In this document: positions 46,401 to 61,400 of the stretch, piece by piece
Layout: each line of letters begins with the position of its first letter
Numbering within the stretch: the stretch's first letter is position 1
NCBI RefSeq assembly: GCF_001293395.1
Contig: NW_015438358.1
Location: 253,095 to 317,094, forward strand
Direction: 5' to 3'
Length of the DNA: 64,000 nucleotides
DNA from: Leptomonas pyrrhocoris
Lineage: Eukaryota; Euglenozoa; Kinetoplastea; Trypanosomatida; Trypanosomatidae
Position numbers and translations under genes: made by a program
The notes under the pieces: generated by a model
The model's database searches: none
What the model was told of the DNA's origin: nothing
What the model saw: the letters and a program-made list of their open reading frames with translations, nothing else

Positions 46401-49400
46401 CCGCTAGTTGTTGATGAATCCACCGTCACACACCCCTCACAGTCGCTGATCGAATCATGCATGAAGGCGTGCCTTCTTGCGTGAGGAAAAATAATAATGA
46501 TAATGCTGCTCCACTTAGCTTCAAAGTTCTCCCGTTGCGTTTATGTCGAAGTACGCTTCTCCCGTTTCGCCTTCTCTGCCGATGGCTCCACATTGCTTCC
46601 TTTCTCTTCTTCATCCCTTCCCACCTTTCTACGTGTTGTTTTCCGTTTCCACGGATGCAGAAACCCGAACTCGCCACGTTCTTGCTTCTCCGTTTTCTTT
46701 GTTTTAGTCTATTCTTGTTTCTCCTTTTCCGTTATCACTCAAATAGAATTCGTTTGTTTCCCTCCATTGCACGTCACGGTTGCGTTGTGCACGGGAGACA
46801 ACGGTCTTCGATCTTTTCCTCTTGAAGGTGCTTCCCTTTCCTCCTACATCGAGTGCCCCTTCAATCTTTGCTTTTTTTTCCCCGACTAGCTCGCATTGTC
46901 TACGGACCGTGGAAGTGCCATTGCGGTAGAGCACACACAGACACACGCACCCACTGCCACTCCCCTACGCACCCACGTCCATCCTGAAAAGCGGCAGCAC
47001 AAAGGCGTACATCTCTTGTTGCGGTTGTTCAAACAGTGCAGTCATTCGCTCATAAGCGGTCCCGCGGGGTTTTCGTCTCCTGTGCTTTCTGCTTTATCTC
47101 CTTTTGTTAAAAGCAAATCTCATTTCGACCTTTCATATTTGTGGCTATCTGGGTTATCAATGAGAAGCGAAGCGGTCAAAAACGAAAATCTACTGTTTCC
47201 ACTATCACAAATGGCTCAAACGACCATCAAGACAGGTAGCGGGTTTGACGGTGAGGAAGATCTCCCGTTCAACGTGGCCACGTTCCAATGTGTCCCACTT
47301 CCAATTGACTCGCGGTACGATGCGTACGACGATGAAGATATGCCAACCAATTTGATGGCCTCCCGCTCCAACGTCCCTGGCATGACGCCGCAGGAGCTGA
47401 TGGCTGCGCACCGCTCATCCCTTGCGGGGATATCAAATAGGCCCGATGCTGACATGCACAGCCTCACCTTGAGCCGCCATCAGGTGGAGCCCGAGGACAT
47501 CTTGCAGGCCTCCATGGGTGATATGCCGGATGATGAGTACAACGAAGCTCTCAAGAGCTTCAGGTTTGGCGAATCCACGGATGGGGAATAGAGAATCAAG
47601 AAAAATGTTGCCGTTAAGACGGTTGCGTATGGTGGCTATTATTATTGTTTTTATTAATGATAAAACTAAAGATGAGCTGAATCGTGGGGGAAGTCTGCTG
47701 TGAAAACTTAGTCGAATGCCTTTTCGTGTTCTTTTTCTTCTTTATGACTCCGCCGTTCATTGTTTTCTTCTTTGCCATTGATTGGATTCTGTTTTTTTTT
47801 CTCTCTTGAGGAAGATGCTTCTTTTCATTAGATTTTCTTTGCTTTGGCTCGTTTTTCGTTGTTGTTTGCTTTGATCGAACCTCATTTTCTTTTCTCTGTA
47901 TTCTCTTGTTAAAGGAAGACGGTGTTGCGAGTTTGCGTTGGTGCGAAGGGACGTAAACCCACGCGCACACACGCAAACTCCGTTTGATCTTCATCGCACG
48001 CCTATTTCCTCTGCGGTTCGGTACTTCTTCTCCCCCTTTTTCCTTTCCTTTTTTTTTCTTTCGCATAAAGCTCTGTTATTTTCTCTTCTCTCTTCTCAAA
48101 AGAGGAAAAAACTTATTCACGATGCTGTTTTAGGCGTGCGCGATGCGCGCCTTTGCTTCTGTTCCCGATTGATGGTGCTATGCAGAGCGCTTTGGTGTTG
48201 TTGTTCACCTGAGAAAACACCGATATATTTGGCTCTCGTGAGAACAAAGCGAAACCAAAATAATAATAATAAAACAAATATTCGTGTAGAGTACAATAAG
48301 ACAAACAAAGCGGAGTTTTCTTCCAGTTCTCGTACTTGACCGAGGCAAGAGACGAGGTCACGTGTATTCAGACACATAGGCGCAACAACATTCTCATCTT
48401 GAGATTTCCTTCCTAAAAAGTCACCTCTCCCCTTTGAAAACAGTTTTTTTTTACTTAGAAAACGTAAAAGGGACCCTGTTTTCACGGGCGTTTAGATTGG
48501 GTTTGGTGTGCCGTGTCTGAGAAAAGGTGAAAAGCTATTTGGAGCATAAAGAGTACTTGTATCACTTCCTTTGCGACGCCTCCGCTAATGACTATATTCT
48601 TCTTGATGTCTGTCTTTCTTCTTTTGTTATTTGTCTGTTCTTTCTAAAAGGGCGAACGGATCTTGCCATTGTGTGTTCCGCTTCAGGTATGTGTGTGTGC
48701 GTGCGTGCATGCGAGACGCAAGTTCATTTCACGATCTTGCTGTTTCTCTTTTTGTTTTTCTGCCAGCATCTTCTCATTTGCTTTTTTTTTTCATCCGACC
48801 TTTTTTTGTAGTTCATTTTTCCCTTCTCCTTGTTGTCATCGTGGTTTAAGGCCGTCCATATATGTCTGCGAAGAAGGCTGTTCCTTCACTGGGCGCGAGT
48901 AATTGGTGAGCTTGCTTTGAGTTTTTCTTTTCTTTATTTATAACAGGCGTTTGTACTTTTTGTTCTGTGGATGCAATTGTCACTTGGGCTTCTGGATTCC
49001 CAAGGATCACTGCTGAGCATCTACGAGCATTCCTCAGAGAAACAAATATTGTTACTTTGCTGATCCAGTGTTTTTGGTTTTTTTTTTCGGTGCGTATTTG
49101 TTGCGGAATCGAATATGCGTGTGCTTTTGGCAACGCTATGGAGTGTAAGAGAAGACAGTTCCCACGTCTTTCTCTAGGTCATGTGTGATGCGCTGTATGA
49201 GAAGTCGGGAGGAGCTGTAATCTGAGCTTCCTCTCCTTCTTGTCTTCTTCCCGAGCCTACATGTTTTTTTCTTCCACTTTCTATTGAACTCTATTCTCCT
49301 CGGAAGTGGTCTCGAACTGCCTTCCCCTCCTCAAAAAAGGGAATAAATATATATGATGAATAGATGGGTTTTTCTACTATTACGTCTTTTTTCTTGTTTC

Positions 49401-52400
49401 TTGGCATCGTTGTCACCCACGTCTCGTTGCTTTATTATTATTTCAACAGTTTATATTCGCACTTCGCCTGCTGCAAGCTCCTGTCTCTTTCTTTCTCTTT
49501 CTTTCTCTTCCTTTTCTCCATGGAAGAGCGACGACGTTCATTGCGTAAAGGTCTGCTCGCTTGTTATATGTGCTCATCTTTCTATCTTTTTTGTTTTTCT
49601 TCCTCCCGAAAAATGTGGCCGAACGGCGATGATTCATGATGGCGGTGCTTTTTTGTACTTTTTTTCTCCTCTGTTTTTGCTTTCCTTCTCTCTCTCATTC
49701 CATCGGTAAATGGACACGTTTCCATTGCATATTTAGTTCAGGGAAAAGAGCTACAATTCCTCCCCTTTTCCCTCCTTTCCCTCCCTTCCCCCTTCATTTG
49801 GCGAGCTGCAAACTCGAAGAAGAAAGAGAGGGAAACGAGGTACGCAGAACACTATTTGCTAACGACCACGTATTTCCTCGTCAGCAGCGACGCACCGCAG
49901 GTGAGACCGCTTTGTTTGATTCTGCTCTTTTGATCTTTTCACTTTACCGGGTGGTGCTTCACCTTGGCCGTTGCGTTGCGTCCTTTGTATGCGTCTCTTC
50001 TGTGTGAACAGGGAAAGAAACCGCTATAACTACCATTTTTTCCTCTTCTTCTTCCTTTGCGACATCCGTGATAGTGGAAGGAAGTTGTATTCAAAGTGAA
50101 AGAGAAAACAAAGTTGCGAAATCGCACGGCGGGTGGGTCAGCACCCGGAATCTGCGAGGTGCGTACATCCGCTTGCCGACGGAGCAACGAAAACGCCACC
50201 TTTCCTACTTTCCTGCTCTTTCATCTTTGCCGGGTTTCCCTCTGCCTTCTCCTTTTGAGGATAAAACAACCACGAAAGATAAAAATTAAAAGAAGGCGAC
50301 GGAGACAGCTGCGCACGGTAAGAGCGCCCTCCGTTTCACCAAACAGCCACAACAGCAAGCAAAAAGTACCCAGCCACACGGAAGCACGAAGGATTTGTCG
50401 GTGGTCATTGCGATGATCATCGCGATTGCCGCCTTTGTGGTGGTTTTTCTCATCTGCTGGTACCTCAACTTTCGTCCGCGGTCTACCAATCAACTCAAGC
50501 CGCTTTACACGAGCCGTAGCCGGCCGGAGAAGGTGCAACGGTGCGATTATGTCGTCGTTGGTGCCGGTGCGGCGGGCTTGTCGGCCGTCGCGGCGTTGCT
50601 GCACCAAACCTCCGACGACTCCCACGTACTGCTGATCGAAGGCGGTCCAGATCCGCAGCCCTCCTCTGCGCTGACACTCCTGTTAAGCGTGGGACGGCGG
50701 GACCGTCTGCTGTCCTTCGCACCCGACCTCGTCCGTGTCCCTGCGGAGGCGCTGCCGCGTGGGGCCAAACCCACATTTATGGGTCTCCCCACGCCTGACG
50801 AGGGCTACCAGGTTCAGCGGCCCTGGCACTTCTCCAAAGTCGAGGAGGACAAGGTCGCAGCAGCAGCAGCAGCAGTGACCACCGCGGCGGAGTCGAAAGC
50901 GAACCGGTATCGTCTACTGCAGTACACCCCGCTTCCCCGCGGCGTGGGGGTGGGCGGGACGGGGCTGCTTGATTGGGGCATGCACCTCAACTCCATCTGG
51001 CCGGCGCACGACGTGGCCTCGGCCTCCGCCGGACCCACGACGGCGCTGTGGGCCCGCGTGCCAGTGCACTTTCCCGCCCTCCGCAACCCCCTCTCCTGGG
51101 CCTTCGCAGAAACGGTGAAGACGGCAGAACTGGCGCCTCCGTACCTCCCGACGGCGGATGCGCCGGTAAAACACGGGACCGTCTTTCCCGCCTACTTGTA
51201 CCTGGACAAGGACGGACGCCGCCTTGCAATGCCGTCCGCGGTGCTGGCCGACATCGCACCGGACGTGCTGCGCAGGCGGCTGAGTGTCTTGACCGGTTAC
51301 ACGGTGGTCGACGTGGAGCTTGAAAACAGCGCAGCCGATAAGGAACGAGAAGAGGAGGCAGACATCGCGGAGAAGCAAAGGCTGCGTCGCGTCTGCGGCG
51401 TGTGTGTGCGTCGCAGCGGCGCACCCTCCACGGAGAAGCCGCAAACCATTCTCCTAACAAAAGGTGTGGTGCTCTCTGCAGGGGCGGTGCACTCACCTCA
51501 ACTCCTCCACGACATTGTCGCGGCACATAATCTCACGCTTCCGGTGCCGTTGCCGACTTCTGTTCCGCTTCGGGATGCTGTGGCGCTGCCGTTGATTTTT
51601 GCATCCATGCCGGCGGTCTCTGCGGATTCCTTCAACGCACGTGACACGAAGGGAGCTGCGATGTGGTGGATGACGCAGCGGGGTCCGTTTCTCGCCCCGC
51701 TCGGCGACACCGCCGCCTCTCTTCCGCTGCCCCAAATCGGTCCGCAGGCGGAGCTGCGAATTTTGCTGCTGCCCTTTGGCGGGCGGGATGCAACGCGCTT
51801 CAAGAGCATGGGCTGGGACACGGTGTTGGCCACGCCGTTGCAGGCCTACACGATGCTGCTGATTGTGCAGGGCATCGATGGGTTACAGCATCAGCTGACG
51901 CTGAACAAGACGATTGCGCCACCCGGCGCGGCGCACGCGCTGGGGCTGTGCCCCCACCACCCATCACCGACACTGTCAGAAGAAGTTCACCGCCAAGTGC
52001 AGGAAGCGCTCTTATGTGGCATCAAGGAGTGCCGACGCCTTACCAAAAAGCATCCCTTGTCTAGCCTCTCCCTCCACCCTGGCGCAGAATCCGTGGACTT
52101 TACGTGTCTCGTGCCGGTGGATGAAGCGAAGGCGGTGCGGCTGGCGCAGCTGTCACGGCAGATGCCGTCGAAGCGCACCGCCCGCAACAAGGCGGAGCTG
52201 AACGAGTTGATGCTGTGGGCGAGGCAGCAGCTCATGACGGAGCCGTACATGCGGCGCTACGTCGATGCCCACGCGTACTGGTTAGGCTTTGCGAGCGGCA
52301 GCAGTGAGACGTTTTTGGCTTCTCCGAGCTCGTCGATGAGGGTGGCCGGTCTCGAAAATGTCGTGGTGGGAGATGCGTCGGCCGTGACGGCGGAGCAGTG

Positions 52401-55400
52401 GTCCACTGTGGGGAAGCGGGACACGCTGGCGGCGGCCAGTCGCAGCACCACCATGCACGCTGCTGAGAAGGCGGTGACGGAGCTCGTGAAGGCGCCTTAG
52501 AAATCCACATCCTCCGGGAGAGGTGTCGTAGAGGATGGGGCACGACGGACCTGTACTGTGTTGCGCCGTGCAACCTCGTTGGATTGTGTTTCTTCTTTTT
52601 CCTGTTTCTCGACGTCTCACGGAAACCTTTTTGCGGCATTTTTTTTCTTACCTTTGGGCTAAAAGCGATGCGTTGTTTGCGACAACAACCACAAAAAGAA
52701 ATAACAGTGCTGCCTCACAGTAGTTAACGTTTATTTTATTATTTTTATTTAAAGAAAAAGCAATGCAACACTAAGATGGCTCGCAATTCGTGTCACCGTA
52801 AAGAGCTCAATGATGGAAATATTGTATTTATTCGCTGTGCAGAGCAACCAACCGCGTACTGGAAGCGATAAAGACGGCACTCTGCATCGCTGAGTTGTGG
52901 TGATCATCTTTCCTTCTCTCGGTTTCTTTTTTTGTCGTTAGCTAAGAAAAGAAGTGCTCCGCAGCAGATTTGCAGGACAGATATGCGCGGCACGATATGC
53001 AGAGCCGATGCATTTGGTTATCGACTGAAGAAAGAAAAACCACGCCCCTCCTCCGCTCTATTGCTGTCCACGCTCAGAAGCTCAACGCTGCCCAATGAGC
53101 AGCAACACAGTTCACCTTTGTTTTCCGTACCAGCTGTGCACGAAACAACCGGTCTACCCAAGGGAGAACAGCACTCTCACCTTTCACAATCAGCGTCCAT
53201 AATAACACATCAAAACAGCCATAGACTTAGATTTTTAGGCTGCACGCTAGCATGCCGCGTTCACCGGCATTGGCGCTGTCGGATCCGGAAGTGCTAAAGC
53301 GGGTTCAACACCTTGGCGACGCCCTGGCGGCGTCCATTGCACAAAACGATCCGCCGCCCCTGGACCCCTTCCAATCTCCTCGTCGAAGTGAGGATGGATG
53401 GCAGCACCAGGTGAAGCTGTTGGAGGACCTTGCCCTGCTTATTTCAGATGGCGTCTCTGCCCGCCTCGCCTTCGTCGGCTGGGTGTCGCTGTACCTGAAA
53501 AACGCGCTCATCTCGCTGTTAGAAAGTCGACGTTCCGCCGTGGCGCTGGCGGCCATGGCAGTGCTGAACTGCCTCGTGCTGCGGTCCTCCTCTACAAGCC
53601 GCACGGCAGCCTCAACGATTTGCTCGTGGTTTACGAAAACGTTGCTGCGCCTGGCTGCAAGCCCGTCGTCCGTCACCGCCGTCTCCACGGCAGCCTCAGC
53701 GCTGCTCACCTCCATGGCCGGTGGGTGCCTGCTGACACTGGAGGGTCTCAACTTCGTCATTTCCGCGTGCGCCGCGATAAGTGCGGCGGTGCGTCGTTGT
53801 GCAATGCGGGTGCTGCAGACCTACTTGCTGGGGGCTCGTGGCACGCCACACCAGTTGGCCGCCAGCGCGTACGTCGACGCCGTCCACCGTGTACTCCGTG
53901 ACGGGGTGACGGATGCCGATGCGACGGTGCGCGCCGATGCCAGACGGTGCTTTTGGTCGTTGCACCTGTTGGAGCCGGCGTCGGCGGCGGTGCTGCTGCG
54001 GGTGTTGCCGCCAAACGTCCGTCGTCTGCTCGCTGAGGAGCGTGGGCGCGTGCTGGAGGACCTCCAGGCGGTGGTGGCGACGCCTGTCCAAGCAGCCGAG
54101 GCGACCCCTGCGACGCGGCAACAGGTGGGGGCGCGGCTTGCCGGCCCTCGGACGGAGGCGTCGCGCACGATGACACTCAAGGACGAGCTGCAGGCGGCGG
54201 CGGCACGTCGAACACGTTCGCACGGGTCGCGCTCTGTCTCGCCGTCCACACGACACCGTCAACTGCTGCTCCTAGCGAAGGACCTCCCTTACGACCCCGA
54301 AAAGAGACCGATAGTCGTCCATACCGCTCACCCGCTGTATGAGGAGGTAAACACGAAGTCGCGGCGGATGTCCCTGCTGAACGCCATGGAGAGCACCGAC
54401 TGGTCTGTCCGCCGCGCCGCCATTCTACAGGCGTGTGAATTGTGCGAGGATGGTAGACTAGCGGATGACATGCCAACGTTTTTCTCCGTACTCTTACTGC
54501 GACTGCAGGACACTCAATTTCGAGTGGTCGAAGCTGCGCAGGACTGTCTGCGGTCTTGCCTCCAGTATCGTCCTGCCACGACGCAGGAATCCTTGCGCGG
54601 GTCGTTGAACAGCTACTTGAATGCGATCTTTCGGAACACGACACACGTGAAGCCGACGGTTCGCCACGGGGCTCGCATCGTATTAGACATGCTGACGCGT
54701 CTCCACGAGTCGCCCGCGAAGCTTCTGGAGGCGGTACTCCGCAGCATCGATGATGCCGGCGGCTACGCTGTGGAGCAGCGGATGGCGGAGTTTCTCCTGT
54801 ACTTTGTGTTGGTGCACCCCTCCCTTTTTGCGCTGCAGTCCATCACCGGCGCCACAGTGCGATGTGCCGTCACGCACATATCTGGTCCGCCGGCAGATCC
54901 GTCAGCGGAGGTGCATCGTGTTGCCGCGGCGGCTGCCGTGACGGCCTGGTCGAAGGTACTCGGCGTGCTCTCGCTGATGGGTCCGGAGGTGTTTCGCGAC
55001 ACCTTTGAGCGGCTGTCTCCGTTGCAGAAAGGCACCGTTCATGCGGCTTTTCGGGAGTGTTTTATCACGCCTCGAAGTGGCAAAGAGAAGACCAACGCGC
55101 AGGACTTCGACAACTCAGAATTTTTGACCAAAATAGCGTGCGTCTTTGCGGAGCAGCTGAAAGAGGCATACGCAGCGCAGCAGATGCGGCTCTCCACGCG
55201 CGGCAGGCGTGGGCAACCTTCGAGCACGCAGAGTCTCGGTGCAACCTCCCCTCCCCTCCATTTCGTCCCACCAGCCGTGTTTCCACCACTGCTGAAGTCG
55301 TTGCTGATGTCGCCCCCGCCAGGCGACAGCAGTAGTGTGAGGCAGCCTTCGCATCTCGCTCAATCTCATGGTGCGACTCCCCAACACTCTACCTCCTTTA

Positions 55401-58400
55401 GAGCGAACAAGAGTTCCAAACAGGCAGAAGATCACGCAGCGGCGTTTCGACGGTCCTTTGTCTCCACCCTTGCACTCCCATCTGAGACAGCAGGTGAGCT
55501 GAGCCCCGCGGACGCTGTGACAGCCGCCTTCTACAACAGCGTCGCCGCGCCGTTGAAAATGGGCGACGGCGAGGCGGTTTCTCACAACGCGCCTGCGCAG
55601 TTTCTCCACGAATGGTCGTCCTGCAGAGATGCAGCCGCGAAACGTGCCGCTCTCCTGCGCGTCGCCTTCGCGCTGAGGCACCACGCAACTCGCCAGCGAA
55701 ACGTGTCTTGTGCGTTTGGAGGGTGCGACGGTGATCAACAGCCGGAGTGCGTGCCGGAGGAGGCGGAACGCCTCTTGCAGTGCTGGGAGCGCGAGGTAGG
55801 CGGGGCCGAGTACGCCTGTGATCACCGCTTGCGCTGGGCGGTGTTCGATGCGTTGGAGGCCCTGCTCGGTTGGTCGTCAGCTCGATCGGCCGTGGCACGA
55901 CAGCTGACTCGGGTCATTACCATGTGCCGCCACGGCATGGATGATGCGTTTGTAGAGGTGCAGCTGCAGGCGACCACGTGCTTTGCTACCGCCGTCTTGA
56001 AGCGCAAACTGCCGCTTGATTTTTGCCTCGGTGCGCTTGCCAGCTGTCTCTCCAGGTGGATGGACGGGCCGGCACGCGACGCGGCGACGCCGGGTTGGCT
56101 GGAGCTGCTGCGCATGCTGCAACGACTCTTTGAACAGGAGCTGGACACACAACTGAAAGCCTCAAAGGGCGCCACCGGGATGCGGGTGGACGGGCAACAG
56201 AAGGATTCCGCCACCGCCGCCTTCACCGTTACATCGTCGGTTCTGCAGCGCGTTATCGCTGTGGTGTGTCAGTGCCTGACCCACTGCAATCCGGCAGTGC
56301 GGCTGTCCGCGGTGCTGGTGCTCGCAGCGCTTCTGCACGCAGTGGGAGAGTCTACCGCGGCATCGTTTTTGACTGCGTTGACGCCGGCACAACACCACGT
56401 GTTGCGTGTGTATCGTGATCGGGTGCCCATCAGCGTTGAAGACGGCTCTTAAGGGAAGTTGCTTTTTTTTTTCTGCCTCCTTTTGTCTCGTTTTCTCTAT
56501 TTGCTCCTCTTTAGTTTTAACTGCTCGAACCGTCTTCGCAACGGTGGGTTATTTCTTCTTAAACACCTGCCTTCGATAGCTGATTCTTTTACGGATCTTC
56601 TTTCTGCTGTTTCTCCTACGCAAAGAGCATCAATAACAAAAATCTCTTTTCACTCTGGACGGCGGCTTTACTCTCGTTGAGGCACTTTAAATGCACTCTT
56701 GCTCACATGCTCAAGGTGACTACGTGTAGTGAGCTTTCTGCGAAATAAGAAGAGGAAGTGATCCCTGCGTATGCGCGAGAACGCGTGCTCTTCTTCTTGG
56801 GACGCTGATTGGTGCGGCAATTGCAACGCAACGGGTAAGTGCTCCACCCCTCTCTCTCTCTCCTCTTCTTCTTCTTGTTTTTTCCCTTTACGATACTCTC
56901 TCTTGAAAACAGGGAAAATAGTTAATGTTTTGTCGTTTATTTTTCTTCTTTCAAACCACCCTAGTAAACCGAACAGCGTAAGCAGTACAACATCATGTCC
57001 TACGTCGTGTACGCGGTGGAGAATGCGGATCGCATGATTCTGATGGGTCCTCGGGTCGCTGATCAGCCGACCTTCAAGACCATCACACTTAGCTGGATCC
57101 AGGCGCCGAAGCTGGCCCGCCGCATGGCCACGGGTGGCTTTACGCCGGAGGAGCCGTACGCTTACGAGGCCGCCGAGCTGATCCGCTCCACCTTCATCGG
57201 CAAGCAGGTGCAGTTTGTCGAGGACTACTACATCGAGGCGCTGCAGCGCAGTGCGGGTCGCATCATGGACGCGAAGGGTCACGAGGCAACAGGCATGCTG
57301 CTCAAGGAGGGCCTCGCGTCGCTGCCGGACCGCATGCCGCCTCGCATGGAGAAGGAATTGTACGACATCTACGCCCAAATGTCTGCCGCAGCTCGTGCGG
57401 CAAAGAGAGGTCTTTTTAGCCTTGACGCCGCCAAGCATGTACGACAGATGACGTCTTACACGCCGGAGGAGCTGGCGGAGAAGATTGAGGGCATCAAGGG
57501 CCAGACACTGCAATCCCGCATTGAGAAGGTGGTGTCGCCCACGCTGATCATCATATCCGTGAAGGAGCTCGGCGACACGCAGTTCGGTGCTCACCTGACC
57601 GGCGTGACCTCGAAGGACAACGAGGACGAGGCGGTGAACGCGCAGGCAAAGTTCTTTCTGGAGCGCTTCCTGTTGAACCGCAACGTCAACGTCCAGTACG
57701 ACGGCCTCGACAGCTACAAGAATGTGCTCGTCTCCATCGTGTCCTCCAAGGGCTCCTTCCAGAAGGAGTTGCTGTCGAACGGGTACGTCAAGATCCAGAA
57801 CGCCACGCTGTCGCTCTCGGACCGCATTGACGAGCTGACGGCTGCAGAGGCCGCCGCAAAGAAGCTGCGGCTGGGGTGCTGGAAGAACTACGTGGAACCG
57901 GCAGAGGCGGCGGAGCCGGCAGAGGCGGGTGAGGGGGACGTCGCGGGTGCCAATGGCGAGACGGCGGAGGGTCAGAATGGGGAGCAGAAGCCGCAGGCCG
58001 CTGCCGCGCAGCACGTGGCGAAGCCCGTCGGTCTTCCGACGACGCTGCCGGACGGCACCGCGGGCCCTGCCTACACCGGGCCTGTGGAGTTCGTCGGTAC
58101 CCTCGTACAGGTGGTCCACGGCGACACTGTCGTGATTCGCAATGACGCCAGCGGCCAGCTGATCCGTGTCTCCCTGGCTGGCGTGCGCAGCAGCAAGAAC
58201 ATCGACCGCGACCAGGACGGCAACTCCCCCGAAACACGCCTGACCTACCACGACTACTCCTGGGAGGCGAAGGAGTTCCTGCGCAGCCGCTACATCGGCG
58301 CGAAGGTGGTGGTGCAGGTCGAGTACGCGCGTGTGATCCCCGAGACGCGGGAGATCCGGCCAGCGGCGACGGTGCAGATTAAAGACACCGGCGTGAACAT

Positions 58401-61400
58401 CGGCGTCGCCCTGCTGGAGGCCGGCTACGCCACCTTCTTCCTCGGCAAGAACGACAAGTGCAGCAAGACGAGCGAGCTGGCCGCCGCTGAGGAGGCTGCA
58501 AAGGAGGAGCCGAAAGGCGTCCACCGCGACATCCCCGGGGCGCCGATGAAGGTGCTGGAGCTGAGCCACCTCGGCGAGACCCGCAGCCGCTACTACCTCA
58601 GCTTCCTTCAGCGCGGCATGCAGGGCAGCCGTCCGCCGCCGCTGAAGGGTGTCGTGGACCTGGTGCTGGGCCCCAGCTCCCTGCGTGTGTACATCCCGAA
58701 GGAGAACTTCCAAATCCCCGTCAAGGTCGCCGGCGTCATGACCCCGTCCACCGCCTTCAACCCAAATGAGAAGGCGGACCCGTTCGCGCAGGAGGCGAAG
58801 GAGTACGTTATCGGCATCGCCCAGCAGCGCAACGTCACGATTCAGGTCTTCACCTCGGACCGCGCCGGCAACTTCATCTGTGCCGTCGTGCTGGAAGACG
58901 GCACGAACCTCTCCGTCGCGTTGGTGACGGAGGGCTACGCGACGGTGGCAAATGTGGACCGCCTGCCGTTTGCCCAGCAGCTCATTGAGGCAGAGGGCGA
59001 GGCGCGGACGGCGAAGAAGCACATATGGTCCGCTGAGGGCGGCATCCCGAAGCGCGCGGTGAAGATGGAGCAGGAGCGGGCGGCGGCCAACCCGCACTCG
59101 CTCGCCCGCGTGCTGGATGAGAGCGCCGCCTTCACGCCATTCATGATCACTGAGGTCGCTGAAGATGGCCTCTCCGTCTACCTGCAGGGCTACGATGCGG
59201 AGCAGGACAGCAAGAAGGGTCACATCCAAGACCTCATTAACCGCACCGTGGCGGGGGCCGAGTACACGCCGAAGAAGGGCGAGCGCGTCATTGCGCAGTA
59301 CAGCGGCGACAAGACGTGGTGCCGTGCACAGGTGCTGAAGGCGCCGCGGGAAAGCAAAGTGGAGGTGCAGTTCATCGACTTCGGCAACACCGAATCGGTG
59401 CCGCTGAAGAACATTCGCGCCGTTCCGCGCGGCCCCGAATACGCGGCGGTGCGTGACACCCCAGCCTTTGCCAAGCAGGCCCGCCTCGCTTACCTGAAAG
59501 GGGTAGACCAGAACGAGGTGTTTGCCGGGATGGCCTACGCTGCGGTGGAGGAGTACGCGGACGGCGAGGTGCTGGCCAGGGCGGTGTACCGCGACGGTGC
59601 CGGGCACACGTACTACACCGTGACGGCGAACGAGAACGTGTCGTCGCTGAGTGAGATTCTGCTGCAGCGTGGCTTGGCGCTGCTCGACCGCCGTGCGGCG
59701 AACGTGGACCCGAAGGATTACCACCGTCACGAAGCCGCGCAGGAGATTGCTCGCAAGGGACACAAGAATTTGTGGCAGTACGGTGATATCGACGAGGGTG
59801 ATGGGGATGAATGAGAATCTATTGGCTGATTCCTTTCCGCTATGTTTGTAGCGCGAAAGGGCGTAGAGGAGCGTTTGGCACTGAAGCGGCTGCGTTGCGG
59901 CCGTTTGTTCGGTTTTTGCACATTCGTGTGTGTGTGTGTGTGTGTTTTCCGCGATGCTCTGTTGTTCAGCCTCTCGCCGCATGGCGTTGCTTTCGCGCTC
60001 ATGAGCGGAGACTGAAAACACGAGAAAACGCAACCTGTTTTCACCGCGTTGCGTTGCTTTTGTTTTTGCTGTCTTAAGTGCGCCTTTATTACTTTCCTTT
60101 TTTTTTGTTACAACTCTCTCTCTCTCTGTTGTTCTTGCGTTGGTAGCTGGTACGTCGTTGCGACCTCTGGGCTGAGCGTTGCAACAACGAACCATGCTGA
60201 AGCAGCAGCGCGCACGCGAGCGAGCGAGAACAGCGCTTTTGCGCACCCTTTTTTTCTTCTTCTTCTTTTACCTGAGGCCTCATCTTCAGTTTTTTTTTGG
60301 TGTTTCAACTCTTCCAGCGGAGTTTTGTGTGAGTACCGAACCGACGAGAGTTTCATAGTCCCGCTTTCTCAGGGTGACAGGCGTGACGTGCTCGAGCGGG
60401 TTTCTTTTGTTATTCTTCGTGTTTGTGGCGTGTGCCACTTCTGCGTTGTGCGGCGAAATCAAGAAAACGGTTGTGCTCGCCAACCGACATCTCCCGTTTT
60501 CTTCGCTGCATTTTTTTCTTTTGAGGTACTTCTGGTTCTCCTCGCTCCTCTGTGTCTAAAGAAAAACTGATGGTGTAAACTTCAAATGTCAACTATATGT
60601 GTGTGCGTTGCGTGTGTATTTTGGTGTGGATTGTAGTTGTCTCGAATAATGCTGAACGCTTCTTCTGTGGCGGCTGACACGATGCCGCACCATCGACTTC
60701 TGGTGCCTATTTCTGCTTCTCCTCCGTTGGCCTGTCCGCGCGAGGGCGGCACGAAAGAAAAGGAAAGGAAGGAAGGAAGGAAGGAGAAACAACGAGCGTG
60801 GGTTTTGTGTTTCTGTTTTGTACAATGTCGTGCGCATTCTTTATCTTTTGGTTTAGACCTCTCTTTGTTGTTGCCAACGCGTCGAAACGGGAACCGATGA
60901 AAGACAGGAAAAACATGCACTCTACATAATAATAATAATAAAGAGAGTGTGAAAGGTTGACGGACGGAGAGGCTCCTCCGTTATACAAGGAAGGAAAAAA
61001 GATGCAGCCTTTACGCGGAACGGAACGCACAGCTGTTCACTCAACTCCCACTGCACAAAACCGTGCAATTGTTGTTCTCGTTGTGCGCTTACGGACTGTG
61101 ACTTACGCCTCTTTCCTAGAGAGACGGGTGCTGTTTTTCACACCTCATGGAAAGGCGATAAACCTAGACGGCCACGTTGCTCCCTGCAACCAGCTTTTTA
61201 GGGATGGGGAGTGCAACGAGCCTGTTTGGTAAGTGTGTTTATGAGGAGCGATGTACTTATTGTTGTTGTTGGCGCTTTACTTTCTCTGGTCCTTCTCTTC
61301 AAGGTTTTCATCTCATACATAATTCCCGAAATAAAAATTTGGTTGCAGTTCTTTGCCATTTGCATGCGGACGAAACAAATCAAACAGAACAGCTCTATTG